From Leucogyrophana mollusca (taxonomy: Eukaryota; Basidiomycota; Agaricomycetes; Boletales), in NCBI GenBank assembly GCA_021014945.1, contig MU266329.1, positions 124,001-188,000 of the forward strand: a stretch of DNA of 64,000 bases, given 5' to 3'. The position numbers and the translations under genes were made by a program. This document shows, in pieces, positions 45,647-56,530 of this stretch. Below the pieces are notes generated by a model that made no database searches, was not told the DNA's origin, and saw nothing but the letters and a program-made list of their open reading frames with translations. Every line of letters starts with the position of its first letter. Within the stretch, counting starts at the first letter, position 1.

Positions 45647-45929
45647 ACTTGCATCTTGTATCACCACGTGTGCTAATCTATTCCAGTTCGCTCAAGGCAG
45701 AATCATCATTTCCTCGCACGGGACATGGGGCTGATGCTAACTGACACAGAAAAGTACAGCGTCTATGTTGCTCCCCACGTCTATTTATGTTTGGCACACA
45801 AGTTTGGGCAATAATCTCGTCATATGCCGTTGCAGAAGACGAAACTATCTGCTATCTGCTATCTTGATAAAGCTACTCACCTTCCTATTTATCAACAGCT
45901 AGATTCTCGGTGGTTGTTCCCACCATAAA

Positions 45930-48211
45930 ATGAGCCTTCCCGATAGCAAACTCGACGATGCCTCGAATACCGAGGAAAAGGGATACTATGATGAAGGCCT
46001 TCATGACCCTGCGTCTGAGGAGAACACGCTGCATCGAGGAATTAAAGCTAGACAGATATCCATGATTGCTGTACGTTTTCCCGAGCTTTGACGAACTGCA
46101 GAACCAAATTTTCTCCTTGACGTAGCTCGGTGGAACAATAGGAACGGGTTTGATAATGGGTTCAGGTGCTTCAGGCGATCTTCAGTTAGCTACTCGTTCC
46201 CTCACAAGCTCGTGGCTTTACAGGGACTGCTCTTGTACAAGGGGGACCCCTCGGTCTATGTCTAGGGTTTTCCTTTGTTGGTCTCATCTGCTTCCTAACG
46301 CTCGCAGCGTTGTGTGAGATGTCCGCATACCTACCACACAAGACGGGATTCGCAGGATACGCGACTCGTTTTGTTGACCCTGCACTCGGGTTTGCGCTGG
46401 GCTGGAACTACACCATAAAGTATCTCATTGTGCCGGCGGGAAGTTTGAATGCAGCGTGCATTGCTATGCAGTACTGGACACTGTCAGTCCCACTGGAGGC
46501 ATGGACAGGTGAGTGGCTACTTCACTTTGGTGGAGGTATGTGTCTGACAACACACGTAGTCGTCTACATCGCTCTCAGTGAGCTATGACCTCTACGATTT
46601 GCACCAGCCCTTCCTGATTTCCGTCGCTGACAGTCTTTTTCGCGAACCTTCTCGGAGTGCACGTCTTTGGAGAGCTTGAGTTCTGGATGAGCACCTTGAA
46701 GGTTTTATCGCTGATAGGGTTTATATTACTGGGAATCAGTCAGTTTCCAACGCATCATTGTTGTTTTTCTCCCCTAACCAGCATATATCAAAGTTGTCGA
46801 TCTTGGTGGCAACCCCGAGCATGATCGCATTGGTTTCCGCTACTGGAGGCACCCCAATGGTCCTATGGGTAGCTATCTCCTCGATCGCGTGCATAACGAA
46901 TACCTGGCTATCTTCCTTGGATTTTGGAGCACACTCACCACTGCGCTGTACTCGTACATCGGAACGGAACTGATCGGCGTCACTGTGGGCGAAGCACAGA
47001 ACCCGAGGCGGAATATACCAAGAGCGATCAAGCGAACCTTCTTCCGTATCTTGGTTTTCTACATTGGTGGCGTCTTCGCCATCAGTCTGATAGTCCCGAG
47101 TACAAGTACTGTGAGCATTGGAATCTCCACGAGGACTCGGCCGAGAACGCTCACATTGTACCAGGATCTGTTTGTTGCCAACAGCTCGCCAGCTGGGGCG
47201 GCTGCTTCTCCATTCGTCGTGGGTGAGATACAAAGGTGATGTTTGCCGCCTCAGTGCGTTAATTCCTTTGGACAGGGGTCACACTTGTCAAAATAAGGGT
47301 TCTAAACCATGTCATAAACGCTATCATCCTATTGTTCACCATCAGTGCGGCCAACGCTGACCTATACATCGGCTCAAGAACACTGTATGGCCTCGCACTG
47401 CAAGGCAATGCCCCCCGTATCTTCACCAAAGTCAACAGAATAGGCGTACCATGGACAGCTTTGTTGTCAGTCACGCTCTTTGCTTGCCTCACCTTCTTAA
47501 ATGTTAGCTCGTCGAGTGCAGCAGGTGAGTCCTTCACATGTGGACATTTTGTGATGTCTTGATGTGCTCTCCCAAGTGTTTGCATACGTCGTCAATCTGA
47601 CCTCTGCACTCGGCGCAATAACTTGGATGTCGATCACCTATACGCACATGCAAGTTTGGCCTTTACCCCTGTTGATGTTCAAGCGACCCTGATGGTGTTT
47701 ATATTGCAGATGTTTCATGAACGCCCTGCGCGCTCAAGGAATATCCCGAGATACATTACCGTACAAGGCACCATTCCAACCCTACGGATCGTGGTTCACG
47801 TTAATTTCAACAGCCATTATCACTATCTTCAAAGGTAGGTCGTGGGTGCCGTATGTGTACGCTGCTTGCGCCCTAGCTGACACGCTACTCTGTTTGAGGC
47901 TTTAACACCTTCATGCCATTTACAACCGGACTGTTCATAACGTGAGATTCCCCCAGATATATTCGCATGTCAAGGCGTTGATCCCAGTCGGACATAGCGC
48001 ATACATCCCCATCCCCATATTCTTCGTTCTGTGGCTCGGCTACAAAATATATTTCCGCACACGAACCATCCCTCCTGCGAAAGTGGATTTGCTCACAGGA
48101 AAAAGGGAGATCGATGAAGAAGAAGAACGATTCCTTGTGAAGGAAGATCTGCAAAAGCAGGTGCGGGGATCAATGACGCGGCGGTGGCAGAAACTACTAG
48201 ACTTGTTGTAG
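45930..48211 (+). CDS. Amino-acid permease (YAT family, APC superfamily)
   Basis: Plasma-membrane amino-acid/H+ symporter with 12 expected membrane helices. The start at 45930 opens a charged cytosolic N-terminus, LHRGIKARQISMIA, then after an intron LGGTIGTGLIMGSG, the classic substrate-binding unwound helix 1. Further helices: LGFSFVGLICFLTLAALCEM then SAYLPHKTGFAGYATRFVDP with WNYTIKYLI (46320-46440), YSYIGTELIGVTVGEAQNPR (about 46950-47005), ANADLYIGSRTLYGLALQGN (about 47350-47410) and AITWMSITYTHM (about 47610-47655). The C-terminal tail is hydrophilic and acidic, ending at 48211. Nine or so introns, all short. Residues around GTIGTGL and GTELIG match general fungal permeases; specificity cannot be inferred. 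About 530 aa. Confidence 0.94.
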
Positions 48212-48599
48212 CTAACGCGGAGGTGCGTACGCAATACCATCCACACATGTGCGAAATACAGGTTGCCAATGCACGCATGTGCGATATGCCTTTGGTGCAG
48301 CGGAAGACCATAGAAGACGATACCATAGTGGCAAATTTGATTGCGTGTAAAGGTGCCGCAAGGTGCTGGCATGAGAGGGCGTCAAGTACATGAGAGTATC
48401 AGAATCAGGCGAATATTTGTATTCTGATGGTACACGAGTACAACTGATATGACAAACTAAGAGAAGAATTACGGTACTTCACTTGAAATTGCGGGGAGGT
48501 AATACAGATGCGAGGGAACCAGAAATAGCGGAGACCAGATACATGTGATAAAGAGGCCATTACGAAATGACAGGGGTATCGCAAGCAGGGATGAATGAA
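48212..48599. other. Convergent intergenic region after the permease gene
   Basis: About 390 bp holding two 3' ends. No coding-like frame or RNA gene seen. Confidence 0.5.
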
Positions 48600-49187
48600 T
48601 CAGGTTTTAATGGGGGGTGGGGTAAATCCCACGTCAGATGGTGATGGTTGTACGCGAGCGTGGAGCGCAAGGAGCGCAGCTGCGTTGTCATTCGTGTTAA
48701 GCACTCCGCGGATGGATTTCTCAGCCAGGAGACAAGTCTAAGGGACAGCAGCGTCAGCAAATGACTTTTGAGGAAGAAGATGTTGGCTTACCCGGCTGTA
48801 ACCACCGCGTTCCATGGTCGAGCGAGACCTGGAGATAGCATTATGGATAGAATCGTATGCGTATCTCCGCCTGTGTAGCATGGTGGCATAAATTATCGTG
48901 ATCACTGAGCAAGGACAAGTGGCGCGTACAGGATGCTTTCCAGCTCACTTCTTGAGCGAGGAAGAATGAACAGATCAGAGCCAGCAAGGTAACGGGTGAA
49001 TGCTTGGTATGATGCACAGCCAGCTACGAGGGTTTCGTTGAACGATGGGTGTTCAGTGTCCCACGTAAACCAGTTCTCTCTGGAGGAGAATGTGGGTTAG
49101 AAAGAAGTGGCAGGGGGCTAGGATAACATACGTGAGATGGTTGTGTGCCATGGCTTCAGATGTGTGGGGAGCAAGGAAGCGGTCCAT
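48600..49187 (-). CDS. Small unrecognised four-exon gene
   Basis: Not recognised. Four exons join in phase at good GT-AG sites. Exon 1 (from 49187) starts MDRFLAPHTSEAMAHNHLT. Exon 2 (about 49081-48910) contains NWFTWDTEHPSFNETLVAGC, then YQAFTRYLAGSDLF, a compact, aromatic-rich stretch. Exon 3 (about 48868-48790) contains RRYAYDSIHNAISRSRS. Exon 4 (about 48737-48600) contains LLAEKSIRGVLNTNDNAAAL and ends in a Pro-rich tail, TPPPIKT. Protein about 145 aa, helical in the second half, with no signal peptide or membrane helix. The smooth phase across three introns and the sensible composition argue that it is real. It is convergent with the amino-acid permease and has a long upstream gap. Function unknown. 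Confidence 0.62.
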
Positions 49188-50518
49188 TGGTGGTTGGGGT
49201 ATGAAGGTTGTGGGTAGAGGGAAAGAAGGATAGGGAGGTATAAATATGTGTAGTGGAAATGGGCGTCTGAGCTGTCTTGATAAGAGTACAGCCAAGTATG
49301 TGGCAAGTGAAGCAGCACTGACTTGTTGGCGTCAACTAAAAGGACTTTGCAAAAGCGACAAACGTGAAGCACTTTTTATGAAGAACGGCAGTTCCTATAA
49401 AAGGATGATCGGTGGCCGCTTCGCACGTTTGACTTGCCCAATAAAAATGACTCACTTTCCCGCCACATCCGTCACCACTCAAACTCACCTTGTCTGTCCG
49501 AGACACCGCTCAAAACCCGAAACCCTCCTCGACAACAATACCGCCAGAAAATGCGCATTATCTGCAACAGAAGAAGGGTTTGACTCCGTTCACGATTCAC
49601 ACTTGGTGGAACGAGTAAAAGCCATGTTACGACTAGTGTCACAAGTCACAGCAATATAATAAATAACTTACATAATATTTCGACCCCTTCCGGCGGCACC
49701 ATATGCCCTGATTCCCAACTGGTTCCTCGACCCGCCTTGGCGCTTCTATCTCTCCACCAAGACCTGTAGAATATCTTCGTTGTCCTCGCCGAGGCTTGGC
49801 TGTCTCTTGGGTTCGTTCTTGTTCGCTTTCTCTTCCTCTTGGTCGCACACAGCAGCTACGATGGACTTCCAAAATCGTCCCACTTGCCATCGGGCGGCCG
49901 CTAGCTGAAAAATCGCTGGAACTTCGTAGGCCGCCGATTCTCAAGGTTTGGCGCTTTGGGATTTCGAGGAGCTTCAAAAATGTTCAGGCTAAGTTTACTC
50001 GACACTCGTCTGCCCAGTGGACCAAAGAGGCTCAGATGCTCCACATCGACCGACACGGAATGCTCATTGTCCGCAAAAATCCTTAGACAGCGACGTGGTC
50101 CATCTCGGTTAGTTGCGTTCGACGCAGCGAGTGCAAATTGAACTCGTTGGGCGCAGGTGGAACAGTCTCGGTTCAACTTGGGGCCTTCGACAGCCTGAGA
50201 CCCGCTATATTGGCGCTGCATTACAAACATTCCCAAGCCTCCATGTGGTGCAATCTGTGCAATCCGACGTTGCGGAGTTTGCGTACTTCCGATTCGTGGT
50301 GCGGACGTGCACGAAGGCGCAGTGTGCTCCCATTTTGGGATCTTCGCGGTCGAGGAATGCGTTTGCTTGTGACTTATTTAGTGATCATGAATTAGCGGGT
50401 GCGAATAATGATTCATGCTGCCGATAGACGCTCAATCCGATTTGGAATCAAGTATACTTATCGATACTGCCCCAGTCCTCGATCGCCTTCGCCCACTTCA
50501 CACACATCTCGGTCCAAC
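49188..50518. other. Gene-poor region with one weak open frame
   Basis: No gene can be supported here. A 111-codon minus-strand frame (49901-50236) has balanced composition but no recognised domain, and it lacks a clear promoter or splice partner. A TATAAAAG on the plus strand (about 49396) has no convincing gene behind it. I see no transposon ends, long repeats or RNA gene. Confidence 0.4.
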
Positions 50519-51152
50519 ATGTTGGCTACCCTAGCCGCTCGACGCGATCATGTCTTTGGACAAGACATAGTGTCCCTTCGACAACTTGCGCGTTGTGTAC
50601 ATGGTATAACGGGATCTCGCCCCCCAATCCCGTTAATCGTGAGTTTCGAGGTTTCTCAACGATGCATCGTAACATCGCTACAACACAGAGCGGGGTGGCT
50701 TAACGCTGCCTCGTCCACCAGGACCGTACGACCGACAGCCCGCGGGGCACCCTGAGGCGGCTTCCTTCGCACTGCAAAGGAACCTGGTGAGTCGAGCGAT
50801 GACCACGCTCAGACCCAAGATACAGTTCCGACCCTTGCCTCGGAGGCGCAGTCCATTTCCGCGTGCTCGATCCATATCCCACACGAAACATGGGCTGTCG
50901 CCACCGAACCCATGCTTGCAAGCCACTACCGTTCGGTCCGAGCCCCACTAGGACCGACAGGGGAGTGTATACACACATTCATCGCACGTTCATGATGGCC
51001 AGGCGGTGGTCCACAAGATGTTTGCGTTCCCGAATTCGCTTTCCTTAAAAACCAAGGAGAACGATCCACCAAATAAATGCAGTTGGAATTCAAGTTCGGG
51101 GACGAATGTTTGGAAATTCCACGAAAGAAAGGTGGATGGTGATAAGGATTGA
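50519..51152 (+). CDS. Candidate small gene, structure unsure
   Basis: Not recognised. A TATACTTA box about 70 bp upstream and a pyrimidine-rich leader precede an ATG at 50519. Exon 1 reads MLATLAARRDHVFGQDIVSL and on to SRPPIPLI, basic and without acidic clusters, which could be a mitochondrial presequence. A 52-nt intron (GTGAGT ... CAGAG) leads in phase to RGGLTLPRPPGPYDRQPAGH then EAASFALQRNL (about 50692-50790). Another GTGAGT follows. A likely last exon (about 50962-51152) contains HKMFAFPNSLSLKTKEND and SGTNVWKFHERKVDGDKD before a stop. How the middle is joined is not clear; reading on without the second intron stops at 50951. It lies between two gene-poor stretches upstream of pirin. 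Treat as a prediction only. Confidence 0.38.
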
Positions 51153-51658
51153 TAGAGAACACTTCCCCTTTAGTCCAGCAAAGGAGTTCAATCGGTGGAC
51201 TTGTCGTAGCGGAGGTTTAGATAGCGATGGTCTGTAATTGCAGTTGCGAGGAGCGCTTGCGAATTGATACATTTGTCAGGGAGCAGGATCATAGTCTCCA
51301 CTACCACATCACAAGTCTGGCACTTGTAGGTCACCGTCAGTGTCAGCAAGAGAGCGGACGTGAGGAAAGATTGCCCTTTTTGGGTAGGAATGTCATCTCA
51401 ATGACATCGAGCGACTGATGGTGAGGATGTTTGCCCCGCAATGGCAGGAGGATACAGAGAGCAAATGAATCAGTTTCCTTGCTAGTCCTTTCAACTTGTA
51501 AGCGTCAACGTTGGATGAGAAATCACCGCCGTACTAGTTTCAAGTTTTCGTTCCTTGGCGGCCCTATAAAATAATCTTGTTCGCTCGCCCTGTTCATCGC
51601 CATATCATCTTCTCTTTATTCGAACATCCACCAAGAACCTATTACAATCGACATCGCT
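51153..51658. other. Intergenic region upstream of pirin
   Basis: Contains the pirin promoter; a TATA box lies at 51565-51572. No other feature recognised. Confidence 0.5.
51565..51572 (+). promoter_or_regulatory. TATA box of the pirin gene
   Basis: Reads TATAAAAT, 94 bp before the start codon at 51659, with a pyrimidine-rich leader between. A good core promoter match. Confidence 0.6.
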
Positions 51659-53177
51659 ATGGCGCTCGCTTCTGTCTCCCGAAGTGTGGTGAAGAAAGTG
51701 TTAGCGGTCGAGACCGCAGAGGTTTGCACCAGCTTTCAAGTCATCTTGTTACCTGACAGAATGTGATGTCCCAGGGGGCTGGTGCACTTGTGCGACGGTC
51801 CATCGGCAGCATGAACCTGCGCAATTTGACCCCCTTCTTGATGCTGGATCATTTCCATGTCTCAAAGGGAGCTGTGAGTTCTGCTATCGTCTCGGAGTGA
51901 TGGACTTAGGTTTCGCTCATGCTACCCTCAGGGCTTTCCCGACCATCCTCACCGGGGTCAAGCTACGGTGACATACATGCTTGAAGGGTAGGTTCATATA
52001 TGTTTTTATACATCGACGATAACTTATTAGGATCTGAAGTTCAAGCCGGCACGAGGACTCTGCTGGACACGCTGGTACTATTGAGACAGGGGGTGTCCAA
52101 TGGATGTGTGCCGTACGTTCCTCGTTTGATGAGCCCAATAGTCAGGTGCTGATGCTTACTCCGAAAACAGGGAAGGGGGATTATTCATGCAGAAATGCCA
52201 GTTCATGGGCCCAACGTCCCGGAACCGAGGGGAATGCAACTCTGGGTCGATCTACCAAAAGAGGTAGGCGGTTTCTATCGTCGAGTGTTCGCCAGTGCTA
52301 ACGAAGATACATGACACAGTTCAAAATGGTGGTATGTATTCTGAAATAGAAGTCGACGGGGCTCTCTCGATTTACCATTCAATAGGAACCATCGTACCAA
52401 GAACTCGGTCCAGAATCGCGAGTAATTTCCCCGCTACGTTACAAGCACAGGCTCACATCAGTACCAGGATTCCCGTCGCGTACCCAAACGGACCAGGTGG
52501 TAATGTCAGCATCAAAGTGATCAGCGGGAAGAGTCACGGCGTCGAGTCACCCGTCAGACCCCTCGGCGGATGCTGGTATTTCCACGTCTCCTTGAAGAAG
52601 GAGGGCGCGGAGATCTTTCAGGAGATTCGTGAGATTTCTACTCTTGTATTCCTCTACGGCAATTCGCTCAATTTCCTGCTCAGCCGCTGGGTGGACCTCG
52701 TTTATCTACAGTGAGTATATCGGCCTTGGTACCGAGGACACCATTCACTTAACGGCTTGCACTCTGTGCCCGAAGTATGGAGTGGCGCTGTCAAGGTCGG
52801 GAGCGACAGTTTAGCAAATGAAGCATTCCACACATTAGTGCTCTCAAACGATGATCAGCAAAATGGAGTAGCTCTGACGGCCGACAAGGACGACACCGAG
52901 TTTGTCCTGGTAAGGTTGTTCACTGGTATAGCTTTCGTGGCCGGTTCTCATTTCGCCCCGCTCCCAAAATAGGTTGCTGGAGAACCCCTAGATCAAACGG
53001 TCTTCCAATACGGACCGTTCGTCATGACTAACCGTGAAGAGATCCAGAAGACACTTGTGGACTGTAAGCATATCGCTTGCATCAACCATACACCACCAGC
53101 TGACATTAGCTGCAGACCAAACCGGGAGGAATGGCTTCGAGAAGGCACACACCTGGAAGAGCAAGATCGGGAACTGA
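51659..53177 (+). CDS. Pirin (iron-binding cupin, quercetinase-like)
   Basis: Nuclear/cytosolic metal-binding bicupin; family members act as transcription cofactors or quercetinases. The start at 51659 gives ALASVSRSVVKKVLAVETAE. The metal site is intact: LDHFHVSKGAGFPDHPHRGQ (about 51840-51960) and HAGTIETGGVQWMCAGRGII, then HAEMP (about 52060-52200), with the conserved His residues and Glu. Next come EPSYQELGPES, VSIKVISGKSHGVESPVRP (about 52505-52560), PAGWTSFIYI-type sequence and WSGAVKVGSDSL. The last exons read YGPFVMTNREEIQKTLVD and GFEKAHTWKSKIGN. About nine introns of about 50 nt; the one at 52423-52461 needs donor GTAATT and acceptor GCACAG to keep phase. About 310 aa, normal for pirin. 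Convergent with NSA1, 127 bp apart. Confidence 0.95.
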
Positions 53178-53304
53178 GACCGTGTCACGTATCTTCCGTC
53201 AGGAATATCTCAGATAATCTGTGCCCATCTTTTGGTTTGTATCGGTAGCACATTATATAGTAGAACTTTTGCCCATCGTCCCGACACAAACATCCTTTGG
53301 CAAG

Positions 53305-54778
53305 TCAGGTCTTGTGAGGTTTCCTAGCAACCTTCCGTTTTGGCTTGTCCTCTCTAGCTTCCTCCTCGTCATCACTTTCCCCGACGTTCTTCATGCCATC
53401 CCAGACATCCTCCCCGCCCTCATCTTCAGCATCGTCAGTTGTCATTGGCGTGGCCTGAGTATCCTCGTCCCAAACAATTACAGTGGGAACACTTGTCATG
53501 AAAACCTTTTCCAGGACCGTGCCCTTTTGCTCCTGCTGCTGACCGAGTTGATCTGGGAGAGGGAAGGTGCTGTGAATGCGCGTGTAACGATCCAGAGACA
53601 CCGAAGCGACGTGTGTAGTTGTTGACGCGAGAGCTGTTACGGTGCCGGATATACCTTTATATCCGTAGGCGATTCCCCCATTCCGCAGATCCAGGGCGAA
53701 CATATGTGATGCTTGGTCGGACACGAACAATTCACTAGGCACGTCGGAGGTGAGAATGTACAACAAAACATTAAGACAGCAACGCACTGTTCTCTAAAGC
53801 CCTTTTCCACTGCTCTCACTCCGCCCTCCTTTCCGATGCCTCTCCAGTCGGCTATCGGTCTTTTACCAGCACGGGTGTCATATCGTCGAACGTCGCCAAG
53901 CCGAGTGCCGGCCAGGAGATGCTGTGCGGTGTCCTGTGGGGACGGGTAGAGGTAGGTGAGGCATGTATTGTGTACAGGCTGTCGGAGCCCCAGAGAATCG
54001 TTCGGAACCTGTGAGCAGCCGATATTATCAGAAGAAAAGTGCTATAATCTTAGGGTACCGACGAACATTCTTTGCACGCCAGATTTCGCCAGGGAGCAAT
54101 TGGTCACCTCTTTTTCTTTTCTTCCCCGCAGCGTCAATACTACTCTCACCAGGCTGGGAAACGAAAGCTTTCTCTGTAGACCACAGCGATAGCTCGACCT
54201 CGTCTCCTGCATAGGCAAATGTTTCTCTGTTGTGAGAAAGACGCCAATCGCACAGACGCGTAGGGAGAGCTCCTAGTCTATGAGACGGCGCAGCATTGTC
54301 CTCCCCGAGTGTCGTTTCCCGGAGCGCACCATTGGACATACACGAGTAGATGGTCCTGACATTTTAAGCGATAAACCATGTAGCGGTGCGGGATGGAAAA
54401 AATGGGGCACCTGTGACAAGCCGAGAGTCCAACATACGTAGCCTCGGCCTTCATCCGTGTTTCCTTCCACGATCTTAGCAAATCTAACTGGTCATCTTCT
54501 TTCAGAGTATAGATGGAGATAGATCCGTCAGAATATCCCCCGACTAACTTTGCTTCGGGGTCAACCAGCGCGTCCTATACAGCTTGCTAGGCGCGACAAC
54601 GTACCAGTTTTGCATCCCCATCTGCAGCGAAAGCGAGTTTGGATGTGCTTTTCTTCTTCTTCCCCGTACTTCCGTCGTGTAAGGTCTTCAACTGAACTCT
54701 TGTTTCATTGGCTTCAGCTGGAGAATAGCGAACGGATTTTATGTTGCCCAGTTCATCACCGGTAAGAAATCGAGGCAT
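53305..54778 (-). CDS. NSA1: Ribosome-biogenesis WD-repeat protein NSA1 (WDR74-like)
   Basis: Beta-propeller factor of early pre-60S particles, released by the AAA ATPase Rix7. The start at 54778 gives PRFLTGDELGNIKSVRYSP. Blades follow: DALVDPEAKLVGGYSDGSIS with YTLKEDDQLDLLK (about 54580-54500), PTRLCDWRLSHNRETFAYAG then ELSLWSTEKAF (54260-54170), LLAGTRLGDVRRYDTRAGKR (about 53915-53855), ELFVSDQASHMFALDLRNGG (about 53735-53675) and ASVSLDRYTRIHS. The C-terminal tail is acidic then Lys/Arg-rich (KPKRKVARKPHK), typical of nucleolar proteins. Several short introns; a basic KKRKRG stretch lies at about 54112. About 415 aa. It shares a 135-bp bidirectional promoter with RMD5. Confidence 0.9.
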
Positions 54779-54790
54779 GATTAGTGTGAT

Positions 54791-54870
54791 GTGACCCGAT
54801 GCGTGACTCATTTCCCAATATTCGGTGTCACGGTGTGACCCTTCCTGGGTGTCTCGGTTATCGTCACACC
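54791..54870. promoter_or_regulatory. Cluster of GTGAC/GTCAC elements between NSA1 and RMD5
   Basis: In the 135-bp gap between two divergent starts there are GTGACCC at 54791, CGTGACTCA at 54802, GTGTCACGGTGTGACCC at 54825-54841 and CGTCACACC at 54862. The density in so short a region is far above what is expected by chance. It resembles the elements upstream of STU2 and NOC3/APC5. The binding factor is unknown. Confidence 0.45.
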
Positions 54871-54913
54871 GCTGGCAAGCTAAGCGGCTATCACCCCGAC
54901 CCCAACCAACACT

Positions 54914-56347
54914 ATGGAGGGCCCTCTCAAAGAACTTGCGAAACTCGAGAAATTGACGGAGAAATCGAATAAAGGCAAAGCTCCCTCGATCGAGAACTCG
55001 CTCGATGCACTGCTCCAGTCCTTACGGGAAGTCAAGGAACGCATCGAGATGGGAACCGCTTCGGAAGACACCTTTGCCTTGCTCGCGCAGACTGTGGATG
55101 CGAGGAAGAAAGAAGTCGACGAGAAACAGAAGGAGGTCTACAACGCCATAGCGCGACTGGGGAAAGCCCTGGATAAGGTCGGTCGTCACTCATGCGCTAT
55201 TCTCTGGTCGTCTAATCGCCGCCGCCGTCGTGCTCCAGAAATTCACTCAATCATTGCCTTCGTACGATCCTTTATTTGCGTCAGAAGCCTCGCGTGTCGC
55301 CTTAGAGAGGACCATTGCTCTCCATTTTCTCCGGACAGGCCAGTTTGCCACGGCGGAAACGTTCATCAATGTACGTCGCTTTATTATAGCTTGCTTTGCT
55401 ACATTTCGAACGGTCTTTCGCAGGAATGTGGCATGGATATTTCTCCGGAGCTTCGCGCTCAGTTTATAGACCTACACCGAATATTGACAGCTCTGAAAAA
55501 CGAGGACATAAGTCCAGCACTAGAGTATGGCCTTTTCTATATGTAACGGAGACCTCCATTCAACTTTCCCACCAGATGGTCCCGCAAGAATCGTGCTTTT
55601 CTGCGATCGCGCTCGTCCCCTCTAGAATTCCATTTGCACCGCTCACAATACATTCGTCTTCTCCTCTCATCCCCAAATCCCCACCCTGCACTTTCATACG
55701 CAAACGCTACTCTTCGGATCTTCTACCCTGAACATTCGGCTGAAATCAAACGTCTTATGACCTGTGTCATCTTCCTCCCTCTCCACAAATTGCAGAAGTC
55801 GCCCTACGCCGACCTCGCAGCGCCATCTCTACACTCTGATTTGCAGCCGCTCTTTGCGAAGGAGTACTGCGCGAGCCTAGGTATGAGCCGACAAGTTCCC
55901 TTACGAGTAGTGGGCGACATTGGTGGTGGAGGTGCTCTCGCGCGAATAGAGAAGGCTCGCAGTGTCATGAAAGAGCGCAAGAGCGAATGGAGCCAGACCG
56001 ATGAGCTACCGGTCAGTACATGGAGGTTAGGCTGTATATGTTTTGTCCAACCTTACCCCTCTTTTCCAGATCGAAATACCACTGGCTGCAGAAAATCGTT
56101 ATCATTCCATATTTGCCTGTCCAGTATCCAAGGAACAATCAACGGAGCAGAACCCACCGATGATGATGACCTGTGGGCATGTTATAACTAAGGACAGTCT
56201 CCTGAAGCTGAGCAAGGCTAATGGGTAAGCTGTTCCACCCAATCACCTGGGAATGGTTTGTGCTAACAACACCCCACCAGACGCGTTAAGTGCCCATATT
56301 GCCCTGTGGAGTCGTCACAGGCCTCTGCATTGGTAGTGTATTTCTGA
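54914..56347 (+). CDS. RMD5: GID/CTLH ubiquitin-ligase RING subunit RMD5 (GID2)
   Basis: Catalytic-core RING subunit of the GID/CTLH E3 complex, which degrades gluconeogenic enzymes in yeast. The start at 54914 gives a helical coiled N-terminus ([20 protein letters not shown]). After an intron comes [20 protein letters not shown], then [19 protein letters not shown] (LisH/CTLH-type helices, about 55260-55370), [20 protein letters not shown] and [19 protein letters not shown]. The C-terminal RING-like motif is clear: [33 protein letters not shown] (about 56105-56220) and VKCPYCP (about 56288-56308), with the Cys/His pattern of Rmd5, lacking some standard RING ligands as usual. Five introns, all about 50-75 nt. 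About 400 aa. Assigned to Rmd5 and not its partner Fyv10/MAEA because of the CPYCP ending. Confidence 0.93.
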
Positions 56348-56530
56348 TTTCTTCCGGCAACAATTAAGCATCCAAGCATCACCCAAATTTTGTAGCGTAT
56401 TCTGTATCTTCGTATATCTATCCCACCTGAACTTGTAAAATTAGAGTGACAATCAATAACACTTCACCCTCGTGAAATATTGATTATGTAGAGCATGTTG
56501 AGAAACATGGGACACAGCTCACGAAACCAT

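Noticed and set aside
48040..48372. 110-codon minus-strand frame over the permease 3' end
   Set aside because: It is antisense to conserved permease coding sequence and has no recognisable features.
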